A DNA stretch of 41,516 bases from an uncultured Bacteroides sp. (lineage in GTDB: Bacteria; Bacteroidota; Bacteroidia; Bacteroidales; Bacteroidaceae). A program made the position numbers and the translations under genes. The notes below the pieces were generated by a model. That model worked only from the letters and a program-made list of their open reading frames with translations, searched no databases and was not told the origin of the DNA. The DNA lies in assembly GCA_958477465.1 (NCBI GenBank), contig CAUEFX010000036.1, forward strand, positions 1-41,516, written 5' to 3'. Position 1 is the stretch's first letter. Every line of letters starts with the position of its first letter. Positions 16,841-24,708 of this stretch are shown piece after piece.

Positions 16841-17212
16841 TTAGAACGGCAGGTCGTCTTTGGCATCTCCGGCAATGAACTCCGGAGCAGCTGTCGGTGC
16901 CGGAGGAGGAACCGGTGCTCCCGGAGCGATCGGCGCTCCTGTGCCTACACGCTCAACCTTCCAAGCGCGGATACTGTTGAACCAGCGGTCTTGCCATTGG
17001 CGTGCGTCGATGTCGAAAGACACGGTAAGTTCTTCGCCCATCTGGATGTTGAATTGCTCTATCTTGTCGGCGCCAAATACATCGAAACACATTTTGCGCG
17101 GATATTGGTCGTGGTTTTCGATAACATACTCCTGGGCTTTCCATTCGTTCCCGGTTTTTGAAACTCCGCCTCTGGGTTGGAGTATTGCGATAATTTTTCC
17201 TGTAAATTCCAT
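16841..17212 (-). CDS. DUF3127 protein with SSB-like acidic tail
   Basis: The 123-residue protein starts MEFTGKIIAILQPRGGVSKTG. Forty upstream codons are open but fall in spacer. The body (1-90) contains FDVFGADKIEQFNIQMGEE and DRWFNSIRAWKVERV, characteristic of DUF3127, a Bacteroidota family thought to have an OB-like fold. A Pro/Ala-rich linker follows (GAPIAPGAPVPPPAPTAAP). The protein ends DAKDDLPF, closely resembling the acidic C-terminal tip (DDDIPF) by which single-stranded DNA-binding proteins recruit partners. The gene is divergent from dnaN. A single-stranded-nucleic-acid binding role is inferred, not shown. Confidence 0.8.
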   Translation of the reverse strand: MEFTGKIIAILQPRGGVSKTGNEWKAQEYVIENHDQYPRKMCFDVFGADKIEQFNIQMGEELTVSFDIDARQWQDRWFNSIRAWKVERVGTGAPIAPGAPVPPPAPTAAPEFIAGDAKDDLPF

Positions 17213-17295
17213 TGTGATAATTTTAAATTCAGCGGCGAAGTTACGATATTTTGGGAATATTCGAAATACAGCCCAGTGTTTTTTCTGCTGTTTTG

Positions 17296-17327
17296 TTGGT
17301 GTACCCCAATCTTTTTTCGTAACTTTG
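17296..17327 (+). promoter_or_regulatory. Probable dnaN promoter
   Basis: TAACTTTG (17320-17327) matches the -7 consensus. TTG at 17296-17298 lies 21 bases upstream. The predicted start near 17335 leaves a leader of about 30 bases before the dnaN ATG. Confidence 0.5.
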
Positions 17328-17365
17328 TGCATTGATAAAATTAAAAATTAAACATTCGGAAATAT

Positions 17366-18490
17366 ATGAAATTCATCGTTTCAAGTACTGCGCTTTTCAG
17401 CCATTTACAGGCTGTCAGCCGTGTGATAAACTCAAAGAATGCGTTGCCTATTTTGGATTGTTTCCTCTTCGAACTGGAAGACGGAACGCTGTCTGTAACC
17501 GTCTCGGATAGCGAAACGACGATGGTTACCTCCATCGAAGTCAATGACAGTGACATGAACGGTCGTTTTGCCGTGACCGCCAAAACCCTGCTCGATGCTT
17601 TGAAAGAGATTCCCGAACAGCCGTTGACTTTCGAGGTGAACACCGGAACGTACGAAATAACAGTGCAGTATCAGAACGGAAAATACAGCCTTGTGGGCCA
17701 GAATGCCGATGAATTCCCGCAATCGGCGGTGTTGGGAGACAATGCCGTACGGGTGGAAATGGACGCACAGGTTCTGCTGAACGGAATCAACCGCAGTGTG
17801 TTTGCTACGGCAGACGACGAATTGCGGCCGGTGATGAACGGTATTTATTTTGATATCACCACCGAAGACATCACGATGGTGGCTTCGGACGGACATAAAC
17901 TGGTGCGTTGCAAGACATTGGCTGCCCGTGGAAACGAACGCGCCGCCTTTATCCTGCCTAAGAAACCGGCCACGCTGCTCAAAAATCTGCTACCGAAGGA
18001 AAGCGGAATGACTGTCATCGAATTCGATGAACGCAATGCCGTGTTTACGCTTGAGAGCTACCGCATGGTGTGCCGCCTTATCGAAGGCCGCTACCCGAAC
18101 TACAACTCGGTGATACCGCAAAACAACCCGCACAAGGTGACGGTGGACCGTCAACAGCTGATCGGTGCTTTACGTCGTGTGTCCATCTTCTCGTCACAGG
18201 CAAGCAGCTTGATCAAACTGCGTATTCAGGAAAACGAGATTGTAATTTCTGCACAGGATATCGACTTTTCTACTTCTGCCGAAGAAACGCAAGTGTGCCA
18301 GTATGCTGGTACTCCGATGAGCATCGGCTTCAAATCGACTTTCCTGATTGACATTCTGAACAACATCTCGGCAGAGGAGGTGGTGATAGAACTGGCCGAT
18401 CCTTCACGTGCCGGAGTAGTGGTGCCGGTGGAACAGGAAGAGAACGAAGACCTGCTCATGCTGCTGATGCCGATGATGCTGAACGACTGA
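17366..18490 (+). CDS. dnaN: DNA polymerase III sliding clamp (beta subunit)
   Basis: DnaN forms the dimeric ring that tethers DNA polymerase III and other enzymes to DNA. The 374-residue protein shows the usual three-domain clamp with landmarks LQAVSRVINSKNALPILDCF at the start of domain 1, RPVMNGIYFDI at the start of domain 2, ASDGHKLVRC, and RLIEGRYPNYNSVIP in the domain 2/3 region. The C terminus LLMLLMPMML is the standard clamp end. Unlike in many bacteria it is not next to dnaA or recF. Here it stands between DUF3127 and a DnaQ-like exonuclease. Confidence 0.96.
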   Translation: MKFIVSSTALFSHLQAVSRVINSKNALPILDCFLFELEDGTLSVTVSDSETTMVTSIEVNDSDMNGRFAVTAKTLLDALKEIPEQPLTFEVNTGTYEITVQYQNGKYSLVGQNADEFPQSAVLGDNAVRVEMDAQVLLNGINRSVFATADDELRPVMNGIYFDITTEDITMVASDGHKLVRCKTLAARGNERAAFILPKKPATLLKNLLPKESGMTVIEFDERNAVFTLESYRMVCRLIEGRYPNYNSVIPQNNPHKVTVDRQQLIGALRRVSIFSSQASSLIKLRIQENEIVISAQDIDFSTSAEETQVCQYAGTPMSIGFKSTFLIDILNNISAEEVVIELADPSRAGVVVPVEQEENEDLLMLLMPMMLND

Positions 18491-18512
18491 ATATAGTTGG
18501 ATATTGAGAGAG

Positions 18513-18571
18513 TTGAAAGTTGAAAGTTAGCTGCGCTATCATTCTGTTGCATAGTAACTTTCAACTTTTAA
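18513..18571. repeat. Inverted repeat after dnaN
   Basis: TTGAAAGTTGAAAGTTA (18513-18529) pairs with TAACTTTCAACTTTTAA (18555-18571) with one G-T or mismatch position; the loop is 25 bases. It may end the dnaN transcript. The same AACTTTCAACT core is found before hisH (1445-1456) and again near 18784-18803, so it belongs to a dispersed short repeat. Confidence 0.6.
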
Positions 18572-18591
18572 TTTTCGATAGGGTAGGCGAG

Positions 18592-18752
18592 GCCAACAGG
18601 GCAGGTGTCCGATGCTAATGGAACAGACGTTCGGTGCAAACAGGATAGAAGCCCGATGCCAACAGGGCAGATACTTGATGCCAATAGGGGCAAGCGCCCG
18701 GTGCCAGCAGGAAAGATGTTCGACGTTGACAGGACAGCCTCGATGCCGGCAG
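18592..18752. repeat. Tandem array of 22-base units
   Basis: Seven full units and one partial unit, consensus about GCCAACAGGRCAGANGTTCG plus AT, follow one another with lengths 22, 22, 22, 22, 23, 22 and 20. The unit sequence is unrelated to the other arrays in the window. The 372-base spacer 18491-18862 holds this array, the preceding inverted repeat, and an A-rich leader for the exonuclease gene. Confidence 0.85.
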
Positions 18753-18862
18753 AATTAGCCTCGGTTTTCAAATTGCGATAAAGAAACTTTCAATTTTCAA
18801 CTGAAAAGAAGCTCTTGAATTTCAACTTAAGAAAAGGCTTTCAACAAAAAAACAACTAAAAA

Positions 18863-19642
18863 ATGAAATTGAACTTAAAGAACCCCATTGTTTTTTTCGA
18901 CCTGGAGACAACGGGTACCAATATCAACACAGACCGGATCGTAGAAATCTGTTATCTCAAAGTATATCCTAACGGCAATGAAGAGGCCAAGACCTTGCGT
19001 ATCAATCCGGAGATGCACATTCCTGAGGCTTCATCGGCCATTCATGGCATTTACGATGCCGATGTGGCAGATTGCCCCACGTTCAAGGAAGTTGCCAAAA
19101 ACATTGCCAACGACATTGAGGGTGCCGATCTGGCGGGATTTAATTCCAACCGTTTTGATGTGCCGGTATTGGTGGAAGAGTTTCTTCGTGCCGGGGTCGA
19201 TATAGACATCAGCAAGCGTAAATTTGTGGATGTTCAGGTGATTTTTCACAAGATGGAGCAACGTACTCTTTCGGCTGCTTACAAGTTTTATTGCGACAAG
19301 AATCTGGAAGATGCGCATACGGCCGAAGCTGATACGAGGGCTACCTACGAGGTGCTGAAAGCGCAACTCGACCGTTATCCGGAGTTGCAGAACGATATTG
19401 CCTATCTGGCCGATTATTCCAGCTTTAACAAAAATGTGGACTTTGCCGGCCGGATGGTTTATGATGACAACGGAGTGGAAGTTTTCAACTTCGGTAAGTA
19501 CAAAGGACAGTCGGTGAGTGAGGTACTGAAAAAAGATCCGGGCTATTACAGCTGGATTCTGAACAGTGACTTTACGCTCAATACCAAAGCAATGCTTACG
19601 AAGATCCGACTGAGGGAGATGAGTAATCTGATTACGAAATGA
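18863..19642 (+). CDS. DnaQ-like 3'-5' exonuclease with C-terminal extension
   Basis: The 259-residue protein has the DEDDh exonuclease core: FFDLETTGTN (Asp13, Glu15), LAGFNSNRFDVPVL for motif II, and His152/Asp157 in DAHTAEADTRATYEVL for motif III. It probably degrades single-stranded DNA or RNA ends. The last 60 residues (FNFGKYKGQSVSEVLKKDPG, then YYSWIL) form a small extra module that recurs in Bacteroidota exonucleases and resembles DUF3820-type domains. It could be the proofreading subunit of DNA polymerase III, but the tail and lack of a long polymerase-binding region make a repair exonuclease equally likely. Confidence 0.83.
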   Translation: MKLNLKNPIVFFDLETTGTNINTDRIVEICYLKVYPNGNEEAKTLRINPEMHIPEASSAIHGIYDADVADCPTFKEVAKNIANDIEGADLAGFNSNRFDVPVLVEEFLRAGVDIDISKRKFVDVQVIFHKMEQRTLSAAYKFYCDKNLEDAHTAEADTRATYEVLKAQLDRYPELQNDIAYLADYSSFNKNVDFAGRMVYDDNGVEVFNFGKYKGQSVSEVLKKDPGYYSWILNSDFTLNTKAMLTKIRLREMSNLITK

Positions 19643-19663
19643 CACGGTTTTGTGAATCGTAAT

Positions 19664-19756
19664 CAGCCATCAGTCATTGGATTCATCGGCCGGCAGTCAT
19701 TGGATTCATCGGTCATCAATCCCTTGAATTCATTGGCTGGCAGTCATTCAATTCAT
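19664..19756. repeat. Tandem array of 23-base units
   Basis: Four consecutive units of 23, 23, 24 and 23 bases, close to CGGCCGGCAGTCATTGGATT plus CAT, fill most of the gap between the exonuclease and coaBC genes. The unit is unrelated to the 22-base array on the other side of the exonuclease gene. Confidence 0.8.
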
Positions 19757-19789
19757 CAATCGTTAAAATCTTCAATTATTGATCATTTC

Positions 19790-20986
19790 ATGCTGAAAGG
19801 TAAAAAAATAATTTTAGGAATTACGGGTAGTATCGCTGCATACAAGGCATGTTACATTATTCGCGGACTGGTAAAGCGGGGTGCAGAAGTGCAGGTGGTC
19901 ATCACACCGGCGGGAAAAGAGTTCATCACTCCGATCACGCTGTCTGCATTGACGAGCAAACCTGTTATCAGTGAATTTTTTGCCCAGCGTGACGGTACGT
20001 GGAACAGTCATGTGGATTTAGGGCTGTGGGCGGATGCCATGCTGATAGCGCCTGCTACGGCTTCCACCATCGGTAAGATGGCAAACGGGATAGCAGACAA
20101 CATGTTGATAACGACCTATCTGTCTGCCAAAGCTCCGGTGTTTGTTGCACCGGCGATGGACCTCGACATGTATGCCCACCCTTCTACGCAAGCCAATCTG
20201 GAGACTTTGCGCTCGTATGGAAATCACATTATCGAGCCGGGCACCGGATTTCTTGCCAGCCATCTGGAAGGAAAAGGACGGATGGAGGAACCGGAAAACA
20301 TTATCCGCATCCTTGATGAGTATTTCTCGTCTTCCGGTGATCTGGCAGGGAAAAGGATATTGATTACGGCCGGTCCTACTTATGAGAAAATCGACCCGGT
20401 GCGTTTCATCGGAAACTATTCGTCCGGAAAGATGGGCTTTGCGCTGGCCGAAGAATGTGCCGCACGTGGAGCCGAGGTTGTACTGATCACCGGACCGGTA
20501 CAGATGCAGACGAGTCATTCGCACATCCGCCGCATCGATGTGGAGAGCGCTGCCGGAATGGCAGAGGAAGCGGAACGTCATTTTCGGGAAGCCGATGCCG
20601 GAATCCTTTGTGCGGCTGTGGCCGATTTCACGCCCGAAACAACGGCGGACCATAAGATAAAGCGTGAAAAAGACGATTTGGTATTGCGCCTGAAGCCTAC
20701 CCGGGACATTGCCGCCACTTTGGGGCAGATGAAGACCGGACGGCAGAAACTGATCGGTTTCGCTCTTGAAACAAACGATGAAAAGCACAATGCCCAAAGT
20801 AAACTGGAACGCAAGAATTTCGACTTTATCGTGCTCAATTCATTGAATGATGCCGGTGCCGGATTCCGCTGCGACACCAATAAAATCAGTATCATCGACC
20901 GTCAGGGGAGCACGGATTATCCGTTGAAACCGAAGGCAGAGGTGGCGCAGGATATCATCGACCGTTTAGTGGAGGAATTGCGATGA
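19790..20986 (+). CDS. coaBC: Bifunctional phosphopantothenoylcysteine decarboxylase/synthetase CoaBC
   Basis: CoaBC makes 4'-phosphopantetheine for coenzyme A. The true start is MLKGKKIILGITGSIAAYKA at 19790; the open frame upstream runs through the tandem array and is not counted. The N-terminal flavoprotein half (1-180) has the catalytic His74 in NSHVDLG. The usual PAMN is PAMD (residue 124) and the clamp cysteine position reads LASHLEGKGRM. The C-terminal synthetase half (about 188-398) has ITAGPTYEKIDPVR, Asn209 in GNYSSGKMG, ADFTPE and KIKREKDD. Length (398) is normal. Its last four bases overlap the next start (ATGA). Confidence 0.93.
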   Translation: MLKGKKIILGITGSIAAYKACYIIRGLVKRGAEVQVVITPAGKEFITPITLSALTSKPVISEFFAQRDGTWNSHVDLGLWADAMLIAPATASTIGKMANGIADNMLITTYLSAKAPVFVAPAMDLDMYAHPSTQANLETLRSYGNHIIEPGTGFLASHLEGKGRMEEPENIIRILDEYFSSSGDLAGKRILITAGPTYEKIDPVRFIGNYSSGKMGFALAEECAARGAEVVLITGPVQMQTSHSHIRRIDVESAAGMAEEAERHFREADAGILCAAVADFTPETTADHKIKREKDDLVLRLKPTRDIAATLGQMKTGRQKLIGFALETNDEKHNAQSKLERKNFDFIVLNSLNDAGAGFRCDTNKISIIDRQGSTDYPLKPKAEVAQDIIDRLVEELR

Positions 20987-21930
20987 AAGTGGGCAGGATG
21001 CGAGATAAATGGAACGGTGCGTTGTTGAGAATGTTGGGGATCTTTGCCGCAATCTCGTTCCCTTGGGGGCTTTCGGCTCAGGAACTGGACTGTAAAGTGG
21101 CTGTCAACCATTCGCAGGTGCAGGGCACCAACGTGCAAGTGTTCAAGACATTCGAAACCGCGCTGACCGAATTTATCAATGAACGCCATTGGACGCAGGC
21201 GCAGTACGAAGTGAACGAACGCATCCGCTGTTCGATGAATTTCACCGTGAAGAGTTATGACGAAGCAGAGGGGCGCTGGGGCTGCGAGCTGATTGTGCAG
21301 TCTACCCGTCCGGTCTACCAGTCGGGGTATCAATCACCGGTATTCATGTTCAAAGACAATAACGTAGAATTCAATTATCGCGAATTCGATCCATTGGAGC
21401 TGCGTGATAATCAGATAGACAACAACCTTACGGCCATCATCGCCTACTATGTCTATCTGGTGATCGGCCTGGACATGGATACGATGGCGCCGGAAGGCGG
21501 AACGGAGATTCTCCATGCGGCGGAGAGCGTGGTAACGGCAGCGCAGACGCTCAACGAAAAAGGTTGGAAAGCATTTGACGACAGCCGTAACCGGTATGCC
21601 GTCATCAACGATTATCTGGATCCGGGCATGAGTCCGCTCCGTCAGATGATGTACGATTATCACCGCAAAGGACTGGATGAAATGGCAACCAATGCCACCC
21701 GGGGACGTGCCGCTGTCACCACTTCGCTTGCCGGGCTGAAGCAGGCACGGGATAACAAGCCGATGTCTTCATTGCCGCTCATCTTTACGGAGATAAAGAA
21801 AGACGAACTCATTAATATTTATGGCGGGAAGTCGCCTGCCGCCCAGAATGAGCGGGAAACGGTTTACCAGATTGTTTCGAATATCAATCCTTCGCAAAAG
21901 TCATCGTGGGATCAGATAAAGTCGAAGTAG
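20983..21930 (+). CDS. DUF4835 family exported protein
   Basis: The 315-residue product has a signal peptide (LLRMLGIFAAISFPWGLSAQ, cleavage probably after residue 32 or so). The mature region begins ELDCKVAVNHSQVQGTN and contains EFNYREFDPLELRDNQIDNN and GLDMDTMAPEGG. This is the pattern of DUF4835, widespread in Bacteroidota and probably periplasmic or outer-membrane associated. Some annotation pipelines call such proteins PorD and tie them to type IX secretion; I cannot confirm that from this window. The gene overlaps coaBC by four bases, so it is translated from the same mRNA, and it ends 162 bases before recN. Confidence 0.8.
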   Translation: MKVGRMRDKWNGALLRMLGIFAAISFPWGLSAQELDCKVAVNHSQVQGTNVQVFKTFETALTEFINERHWTQAQYEVNERIRCSMNFTVKSYDEAEGRWGCELIVQSTRPVYQSGYQSPVFMFKDNNVEFNYREFDPLELRDNQIDNNLTAIIAYYVYLVIGLDMDTMAPEGGTEILHAAESVVTAAQTLNEKGWKAFDDSRNRYAVINDYLDPGMSPLRQMMYDYHRKGLDEMATNATRGRAAVTTSLAGLKQARDNKPMSSLPLIFTEIKKDELINIYGGKSPAAQNERETVYQIVSNINPSQKSSWDQIKSK

Positions 21931-22092
21931 TGAGACACACCTGGCATGCGGGGTATTGAAGCAGCACGGGGTTGTTTTTTCCCTGTATGCGGGTTGAGAT
22001 TTATAAATTGAATAATTAAAATGTAAAAAATATGTGTGTACATCGCCAATCGGCACATTGCTTAATTTGCACATTGGTACATTATTACTATT

Positions 22093-23754
22093 ATGTTACG
22101 TTCACTGTATATTCAGAATTATGCTTTGATAGAGAAGCTGGATATCCGCTTTGAAACGGGGTTTTCCGTCATCACGGGCGAAACCGGTGCCGGAAAGTCC
22201 ATTATACTCGGTGCCATTGGCCTGTTGTTGGGGCAGCGCGCCGATGTGAAAGCCATCCGGCAAGGAGCATCGAAATGTATTATAGAGGCTCGCTTTGACA
22301 TTTCTGCGTATGGAATGCAGTCTTTTTTTGAAGAGAACGAGTTGGAATACGAAGACGAGTGTATCCTCCGCCGTGAGGTGCAGGCTTCGGGCAAGAGCCG
22401 TGCGTTTATCAATGATACGCCTGCTTCGCTGGCACAGATGAAAGAGCTGGGAGAGCAGTTGATAGACGTACATTCGCAGCATCAGAACCTGCTGCTGAAC
22501 AAAGAGGGCTTCCAACTGAACGTGCTCGACATTCTGGCACATGATGAAGATGCCTTGTCTGCTTACCACCAGACCTATGCCGACTGGAAACGGTTGGAGA
22601 AAGAGCTGGACGAGCTGACGGTCCGTGCCGAGCAAAGCAAAGCCGATGAGGACTATATCCGTTTTCAGCTTGAGCAGCTCGATGAGGCACATCTCTCCGA
22701 AGGCGAGCAGGAAGAGTTGGAACAGGAGTCCGAAACCCTCAGCCATGCCGAAGAGATCAAGGCGGGACTGTATCGTATCGAACAGACGTTTGCTGCAGAT
22801 GAAGGCGGACTGTTGCCGGCACTGAAAGAGAGCGCCGCCATGCTTTCGTCGTTGCAGAAAGTGTATCAGCCGGCTACGGAGCTTGCCGGACGCATGCACA
22901 GCACTTATATCGAATTGAAAGACATCGTCGATGAAATCAGCACTCAAAGCGAAGATATAGAGTTCAATCCGGTGCGGCTGGATGAAGTGAACAACCGCCT
23001 GAATCTGATTTATACTTTGGAGCAGAAACATCGTGTGCAGACGGTGGAAGAGCTGGTAAGGCTGACGGAAGAGTACCGCGGCAAACTCGCCGCCATCACC
23101 TCCTTCGATGACCGCATTGCCGACTTGACAGCCCGGCGGGATGCACAATATAATAATGTGAAAAAACAGGCAGCCTTGCTCACCAAGGCCCGTGCCGCTG
23201 CTGCCCGCGAGGTAGAGAAACAGATGGCTTTCCGGCTGGCGCCGTTAGGGATGCCCAATGTACGCTTCCGGGTAGAGATGGGGGCGCGCAAGGAGCCCGG
23301 AATGCAGGGAGAAGATACGGTGAACTTCCTTTTCTCGGCCAATAAGAATGGTGCACTGCAGAACATCTCTTCCGTGGCTTCCGGAGGAGAGATTGCCAGG
23401 GTCATGCTGTCTGTCAAAGCCATGATAGCCGGTGCGGTAAAACTTCCCACCATCGTGTTCGATGAAATCGATACCGGTGTGTCCGGCGAAATCGCCGATC
23501 GGATGGCGGATATCATGCAAGAGATGGGAGAGCAGGAGAGACAGGTGATCAGCATCACCCATCTGCCGCAGATAGCAGCCCGCGGACGCATGCACTATAA
23601 GGTATACAAACGTGACAATGACACGGAAACGAACAGCCACATCCGCCGCCTCACCGATGAGGAGAGGGTAGAGGAGATAGCACACATGCTGAGTGGAGCC
23701 ACACTGACGGAGGCTGCGCTGGAGAATGCAAAGGCGCTGTTGGGAACAGAGTAG
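22093..23754 (+). CDS. recN: DNA repair protein RecN
   Basis: RecN is an SMC-like ATPase that acts at double-strand breaks. The 553-residue protein has Walker A GETGAGKSI (29-37), a central coiled-coil region rich in Glu/Gln/Lys (about 155-370), the signature SSVASGGEIARVMLSVKA, Walker B TIVFDEIDTGVSG and a final switch motif ITHLPQIAARG. Its N terminus MLRSLYIQNYALIEKLDIRF is the family standard. Length is normal. It begins after a 162-base spacer with CACATTG-type short repeats and no clear promoter, and is followed 28 bases later by rlmB, probably in the same transcript. Confidence 0.96.
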   Translation: MLRSLYIQNYALIEKLDIRFETGFSVITGETGAGKSIILGAIGLLLGQRADVKAIRQGASKCIIEARFDISAYGMQSFFEENELEYEDECILRREVQASGKSRAFINDTPASLAQMKELGEQLIDVHSQHQNLLLNKEGFQLNVLDILAHDEDALSAYHQTYADWKRLEKELDELTVRAEQSKADEDYIRFQLEQLDEAHLSEGEQEELEQESETLSHAEEIKAGLYRIEQTFAADEGGLLPALKESAAMLSSLQKVYQPATELAGRMHSTYIELKDIVDEISTQSEDIEFNPVRLDEVNNRLNLIYTLEQKHRVQTVEELVRLTEEYRGKLAAITSFDDRIADLTARRDAQYNNVKKQAALLTKARAAAAREVEKQMAFRLAPLGMPNVRFRVEMGARKEPGMQGEDTVNFLFSANKNGALQNISSVASGGEIARVMLSVKAMIAGAVKLPTIVFDEIDTGVSGEIADRMADIMQEMGEQERQVISITHLPQIAARGRMHYKVYKRDNDTETNSHIRRLTDEERVEEIAHMLSGATLTEAALENAKALLGTE

Positions 23755-23782
23755 ATAGAATGATCAAATAGTAAATGAACAG

Positions 23783-24526
23783 ATGATTGATAAAAGTGAA
23801 ATGATTTTCGGCGTTCGGGCCGTGATAGAGGCTGTACAGGCCGGTAAGGAGATTGATAAGATTCTGGTGAAGAAAGATATTCAGAGCGAATTGTCTAAGG
23901 AGCTGTTTGCTGCCTTGAAAGGTACGCTCATCCCGGTGCAGCGTGTTCCGGTAGAACGCATCAACCGCATTACCCGTAAGAATCATCAGGGGGTGGTGGC
24001 GTTTATCTCTTCCGTTACTTATCAGAAGACGGAAGATCTTGTGCCTTTCCTTTTCGAGGAGGGTAAGAACCCTCTCTTTGTGATGCTCGACGGCATAACG
24101 GATGTGCGCAACTTCGGCGCCATAGCGCGTACGTGCGAGTGTGCGGCGGTGGATGCCGTTATCATCCCTGCACGTGGTAGCGTATCGGTGAATGCCGATG
24201 CCATGAAGACTTCTGCCGGAGCTTTGCATACTCTTCCGGTCTGTCGCGAGCAGAGCTTGAAAAGTACTTTGCAGTACCTCAAGGACAGTGGCTTCCGTAT
24301 CGTTGCCGCAACCGAAAAGGGAGACTATGACTACACGAAAGCTGACTATACCGGTCCGATGTGTATCATCATGGGAGCGGAAGATACTGGAGTGTCATAC
24401 GAGAACCTTGCTCTCTGCGACGAGTGGGTGAAGATACCGATGCTGGGCAGTATCGAGTCGCTCAATGTTTCGGTGGCTGCCGGTATCTTGATTTACGAAG
24501 CAGTGAAACAACGGCATTTGGAATAG
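23783..24526 (+). CDS. rlmB: 23S rRNA (guanosine-2'-O)-methyltransferase RlmB (SpoU family)
   Basis: RlmB 2'-O-methylates a guanosine of the 23S rRNA P-loop. The 247-residue protein has an N-terminal substrate-binding domain (MIFGVRAVIEAVQAG onward). Its C-terminal SPOUT domain carries the three SpoU motifs: NFGAIARTCE, IIMGAEDTGVS and IPMLGSIESLNVSVAAGIL. The trefoil-knot arrangement and length fit RlmB/TrmH-like enzymes; the exact methylated nucleotide cannot be read from sequence. It ends 55 bases before a palindromic repeat element. Confidence 0.9.
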   Translation: MIDKSEMIFGVRAVIEAVQAGKEIDKILVKKDIQSELSKELFAALKGTLIPVQRVPVERINRITRKNHQGVVAFISSVTYQKTEDLVPFLFEEGKNPLFVMLDGITDVRNFGAIARTCECAAVDAVIIPARGSVSVNADAMKTSAGALHTLPVCREQSLKSTLQYLKDSGFRIVAATEKGDYDYTKADYTGPMCIIMGAEDTGVSYENLALCDEWVKIPMLGSIESLNVSVAAGILIYEAVKQRHLE

Positions 24527-24580
24527 TGGAAAATCATCTGTCGGTTTTTGCTTTTTAATGTTTGACTTAAGTAGAAAAAA

Positions 24581-24691
24581 GGGGCTTCTCCCCAATCCTC
24601 TCCGTTGGAGAGGGAGATAAGTTAGTTTTGTAATAGATTAATAACGATGAGTATCTGTACTCTCTCTCCTGCGAAGAGGGCTGGGGAGGGT
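24581..24691 (-). repeat. MITE-like palindromic element, copy 2 (inverted, short)
   Basis: The arms are GGGGCTTCTCCCCAATCC (from 24581) and its imperfect complement ending GGGCTGGGGAGGG (24691). Each has the inner CCTCTCC/GGAGAGG hairpin. Read on the minus strand the interior (AGATACTC, ATTACAA, then ACTAACTTA) follows copy 3, so this copy is inverted relative to copies 1 and 3. It is about 60 bases shorter. It ends 17 bases before the start codon at 24709. Confidence 0.75.
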
Positions 24692-24708
24692 TTTTTAAAA
24701 ACAATAAA

